8,741 nt of DNA from a bacterium (GTDB taxonomy: Bacteria; BMS3Abin14): assembly GCA_022865845.1 (NCBI GenBank), contig JALHUC010000242.1:1-8741 (forward strand). Direction: 5' to 3'. Both the position numbers and the translations under genes were made by a program. Positions 6,344 through 8,741 of this stretch are shown in pieces; within the stretch, counting starts at the first letter, position 1, and the number at the start of each line of letters is the position of its first letter. Under the pieces are notes generated by a model. The model saw only the letters and a program-made list of their open reading frames with translations, ran no database searches and was not told the origin of the DNA.

Positions 6344-6365
6344 CAGAATCGCGGCAGAATCGCGG
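6344..6365. repeat. Two tandem copies of CAGAATCGCGG
   Basis: The 11-mer occurs at 6344-6354 and again at 6355-6365, and a partial third copy (AAGAATCGT) lies at 6332-6340. The position, just upstream of a candidate -35 box, and the 11-base phasing (about one helical turn) would suit a regulator binding one face of DNA. Confidence 0.5.
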
Positions 6366-6423
6366 CCGTATCCCGCCTATTTTCCCAGAGCACATGGGCA
6401 GTTCAAAGGGCAGGACCGGAGCG

Positions 6424-6441
6424 GTTGCCGGAGGTGGCAAC
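6424..6441 (-). terminator. Short hairpin downstream of the DUF2339-like gene
   Basis: GTTGCC (6424-6429) and GGCAAC (6436-6441) form a six-base stem with a six-base loop, 20 bases after the stop codon. No T-run follows on the minus strand, so intrinsic termination is doubtful. Confidence 0.25.
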
Positions 6442-6460
6442 TTGTGCCGGACACTCCCGT

Positions 6461-8254
6461 CTAACTTCCATCAATGTGGTCAACAATAGTCTGACCTTCG
6501 TGACGCGGCCACTTCCCGAGCACCCAGGAACCGACGGCTGCGGCGATCACAAAGGAAAGGACACTCAGGACAATAGGCACACCTTTAACCTTGAAAAGAT
6601 CGTAGAGAAACACCTTTCCCCCACCCATTATTGTCACCAGGACAGCGATCCACTTCACCTCGGCGTTCTTCGTGAACCTGGCGGCCAGAAAGAGGGCCAG
6701 AGCTCCAGTATTGATAACGATGGTCTCACCAGCCTGAAAGGCGATGTGTGACCCTGACAAAAATATGAAAAGGGCCGCTCTGACAGCAAGGAAACCAGTA
6801 CCCACCGCGACCAGCAGAGGAGCGGTTCCACTGACATCCGACTTGTCGAAGCGGGTGAAATAGGCGTTCTCGCCGGGCGGCGGCATTTTCCTAAGCAGCC
6901 GGTAATGGGCGAAGGCCACCAAGGCCGTAACGGCCATACTCATTATGGCGGAAACCGGATGATCGCCGGCTGGTGTTGCCAAAAGAAGGATGGAGGAGGC
7001 TCCAAGGACCGTCAGCTGCAGAAAATAGGATGTCACGCGCACACCCGCGCTCACCCACCGGGACGACAGCCACGCCAGGCTCAATGCGGCCCACGACAGG
7101 ATCGCCAGCGCGATAACCGATTCGCCCGAGACGTCCCTGAAGGAAAGGGCCAGGAGCAGGGCCGCCGGAAAAGCGAAGGTGGTCGTTCCTCTGGACTGGG
7201 TCCCTGACCGGCTGCCCTTGACAGCCGCCAGACCCAGGAGAAGTGTGGCCGCCCCCACCCCGGCCATGCCGAGGACGCGCTGGCCGCCGCCCAAGGCGGT
7301 GACCACCATAAGACTTGTCAGGTAGGCCCACGCTGCGGCAATGCTGGGCAGGAGGTGGTCGAAGGGACGCTTCTCACCCGACTCGCGGTTCCAGATGGCC
7401 AGGACCGGCATCCCGATATAAAAAAGTAGGTAAAAGGCGATGGTCGAATAGAACCGGGCCGTGCTGAAGAAAGGCAAGCCGGATCCCTGCCCACCGCCGG
7501 AAAGGAGGGCAAAACGAAGCTTGTACCCCCAGAGCAGGATCACGATCGAGGTGAAAAAAAAGGTCACGATGCGGAGCCACCCGGTCCCGGGGAGTTTGAT
7601 CGCGGTGAAAGCCATGAGGTTCACCGCGATGAGAAAAAGGGTCAGCGCGGGGAAGCCGGCATCTGGAACGCCCATGTAAACGCCAGCCAGCAGCACCGCC
7701 ATGGTCCCCACGCTCACAGGAATGGCAGCGTTGTACTGGCGGCTGATGACCGCCATTCCACCTCCTGCCACCGCGAGAAGCAAATAGGCAGGAAGGGTGG
7801 AGATGGACCCGAAACTGGCGTGGCTTTCCAGGACGACGGCTACCAGGAGCAACGCGCCGCTTATGCTGAAGATCGGGGCGAAGGGGCTCTTCTTACGGTA
7901 CATAAGCCATCCCAGGCCTTCGAGAAGGGTAGCGTAGCCGATGCCCAGCATGGTGCCGATCCCCATGTTCAGGACGCCGCCGTCTGTAAGGGTCCGCAGC
8001 ACCAACGCGAGTAACAGGACAAGGCTGATGACGGCGCCCCGCGACATGATCACCGCCACTCCCCCGACAGACCAGGGAGATTGTTTTTCAGATGCGGCTG
8101 CCGTTGTGGCAGGCTCCTGCGTCACCGGGGGAACGCCCCTCACAGGAGATCCCTGAACAGTTCTCTCCAGGGACTCCACCCTCCTGGCAAGGGAACGCAA
8201 ATCTGCGGTCAGCTGACTGATGGTGTCCTTCAGATCATCGTGGGAATCTGTCAA
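6461..8254 (-). CDS. Large polytopic membrane protein, DUF2339-like
   Basis: From the TTG at 8254 this is a 597-residue protein. Residues 1 to about 35 (LKDTISQLTADLRSLARRV, then ESLERTV) form a heptad-like coiled coil, followed by a Pro/Ala/Thr-rich linker and then a long run of hydrophobic helices, roughly 16-20, to the C-terminus. The order of coiled coil, linker and many helices, and the final block with KVFLYDLFKVKG and a following helix, resemble the DUF2339 membrane family, whose function is not established. It is somewhat shorter than typical members. The start is chosen because GGGAGA (8266-8261) lies six bases upstream; a TTG eight codons earlier (8278) has no ribosome site. It is probably a separate transcription unit: about 250 bases separate it from module 1, and a terminator lies upstream at 8619-8646. 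No link to the electron-transfer genes is evident. Confidence 0.75.
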   Translation of the reverse strand: MTDSHDDLKDTISQLTADLRSLARRVESLERTVQGSPVRGVPPVTQEPATTAAASEKQSPWSVGGVAVIMSRGAVISLVLLLALVLRTLTDGGVLNMGIGTMLGIGYATLLEGLGWLMYRKKSPFAPIFSISGALLLVAVVLESHASFGSISTLPAYLLLAVAGGGMAVISRQYNAAIPVSVGTMAVLLAGVYMGVPDAGFPALTLFLIAVNLMAFTAIKLPGTGWLRIVTFFFTSIVILLWGYKLRFALLSGGGQGSGLPFFSTARFYSTIAFYLLFYIGMPVLAIWNRESGEKRPFDHLLPSIAAAWAYLTSLMVVTALGGGQRVLGMAGVGAATLLLGLAAVKGSRSGTQSRGTTTFAFPAALLLALSFRDVSGESVIALAILSWAALSLAWLSSRWVSAGVRVTSYFLQLTVLGASSILLLATPAGDHPVSAIMSMAVTALVAFAHYRLLRKMPPPGENAYFTRFDKSDVSGTAPLLVAVGTGFLAVRAALFIFLSGSHIAFQAGETIVINTGALALFLAARFTKNAEVKWIAVLVTIMGGGKVFLYDLFKVKGVPIVLSVLSFVIAAAVGSWVLGKWPRHEGQTIVDHIDGS

Positions 8255-8260
8255 CGATCT

Positions 8261-8266
8261 TCTCCC
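8261..8266 (-). promoter_or_regulatory. Ribosome binding site fixing the TTG start of the DUF2339-like gene
   Basis: GGGAGA on the coding strand ends six bases before the TTG at 8254. No ATG or GTG is available near the start of the coiled coil, and the upstream TTG at 8278 lacks any comparable site. Confidence 0.6.
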
Positions 8267-8278
8267 TGAGAAGTTCAA

Positions 8279-8618
8279 AGAATTGCTTCTGGTTCTTGAC
8301 CGGCATGCTAAACTAAAACGGTTTTTTACACCATTTCCTTGTGAAATAATAGCGATAGCAAAAAAAAGATTTTGAGTTTAGGGGCTGGGGTCTGGAATAT
8401 TGAACGCAGAATAAGATCAAAAACTAATCAATCGCAGTCGATTCCTGAGGGAATTGATGCTTCCCCGAGATTAAATTTTTTTCTGCATAACTCTGCGATG
8501 CGGCCTTAAAATGGCCGCCCTGCGTACTCTTGCGTTCAAATCCAACGCTTTATCAGGAATTATGCTCTTTCCCCATTTCCCCGGTTCACCGATACCCCGT
8601 TTCGTTCCAAGGGAACAC
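8279..8618. other. Intergenic region without a supportable gene
   Basis: About 340 bases lie between the DUF2339-like gene and the terminator of the cytochrome gene. The section 8281-8480 is AT-rich, with homopolymer runs (A8 near 8361, T7 near 8476). I see no convincing promoter, although one for the membrane-protein gene must lie here. The section 8482-8540 holds a hairpin-centred element described separately. Codon patterns and reading frames give no support for a gene. Confidence 0.6.
8482..8540. repeat. Possible intergenic repeat element centred on a GCGGCC/GGCCGC hairpin
   Basis: A perfect six-base stem, GCGGCC (8500-8505) and GGCCGC (8513-8518), with loop TTAAAAT is flanked by related words: TCTGCAT and CTCTGCGATG on the left, CTGCGTACTCTTGCGTT on the right. 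Similar CTCTGCG/TTGCGTT words are common in dispersed intergenic repeats of many bacteria, from memory. Only one copy is present here, so repeat status is inference. Confidence 0.35.
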
Positions 8619-8646
8619 AAAAAACCCGGCACTAAGGCCGGGCTTT
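8619..8646 (-). terminator. Intrinsic terminator of the multiheme cytochrome gene
   Basis: CCCGGC (8625-8630) and GCCGGG (8637-8642) form a GC-only six-base stem with loop ACTAAG. On the minus strand it is followed directly by six Ts (8624-8619), and four As precede the stem, so weak bidirectional function is possible. It lies about 20 bases after the cytochrome stop codon. Confidence 0.85.
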
Positions 8647-8666
8647 TAATCAGGGAAATGCGGACG

Positions 8667-8741
8667 TTACTTAAAATCGTGGCAGTCTTTACACGCGTCC
8701 CCGGCGTTGTGATCCTCTTTGTCATCATGGCATTCGTAACA
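8667..8741 (-). CDS. Multiheme c-type cytochrome, C-terminal 24 residues only
   Basis: The frame entering from the right edge reads CYECHDDKEDHNAGDACKDCH and then DFK before the TAA at 8669-8667. It has two CxxCH haem sites 16 residues apart in one short fragment, plus an intervening histidine that could be a distal haem ligand. The tight spacing and short tail are like class III (c3/c7-type) cytochromes, but with only 24 residues the class is a guess. The gene ends with a strong terminator, so it is a separate unit from the DUF2339-like gene downstream. Being a periplasmic cytochrome next to two cytochrome-linked quinone modules, it could be a redox partner; that is inference from position only. 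Confidence 0.85.
   Translation of the reverse strand, partial: CYECHDDKEDHNAGDACKDCHDFK

Noticed and set aside
8471..8728. An 85-codon minus-strand frame
   Set aside because: It runs through the intrinsic terminator and overlaps, out of frame, the clear CxxCH cytochrome end.

Overview
The window looks like part of the chromosome of an anaerobic, multiheme-cytochrome-rich bacterium, most plausibly of the Desulfobacterota/Deltaproteobacteria type or a similar sulfur- or metal-respiring lineage. This rests on gene content only: many CxxCH haem sites, Tat-exported four-cluster ferredoxin subunits and NrfD-type quinol-interacting membrane proteins. No rRNA or marker gene is present, so the taxonomy is weak. 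Every gene I can support lies on the minus strand, so the region reads from right to left.

Right edge (8741 to 8255): the last 24 codons of a multiheme c-type cytochrome, a clear intrinsic terminator, then about 350 bases without a gene that hold a hairpin-centred intergenic element. Next (8254 to 6461) is a large polytopic membrane protein with an N-terminal coiled coil, resembling the DUF2339 family.

Module 1 (6208 to 3381): a soluble periplasmic tetrahaem cytochrome, a Tat-exported ferredoxin subunit with four [4Fe-4S] sites and a 10-helix NrfD/DsrP/HybB-type membrane subunit. The three genes are separated by only 12 and 14 bases. Module 2 (about 3120 to 1, leaving the window) has the same order: a membrane-anchored tetrahaem cytochrome, a second Tat four-cluster ferredoxin subunit and a second NrfD-type protein, the last two overlapping by one base. 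Each module can be read as a quinone/cytochrome c electron-transfer unit of the kind seen in NrfBCD, Qrc, Hmc and DsrJOP. No catalytic subunit (molybdopterin, NrfA or DsrMK) is visible.

The unusual gene is the first one of module 2 (about 3120 to 2539). It encodes an acidic protein without cysteine-based motifs, built from six 28-residue repeats whose tryptophans fall at exactly 28-residue (84-base) intervals, with consensus RFGxxGFLGWLFSxExL. The copies use different synonymous codons while keeping the residues. I do not recognise the family. It is probably cytoplasmic or membrane-peripheral and co-transcribed with the second electron-transfer module, so it is the best candidate here for an undescribed component. 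Its upstream region has two promoter-like elements and a pair of CACAATGTG sites.
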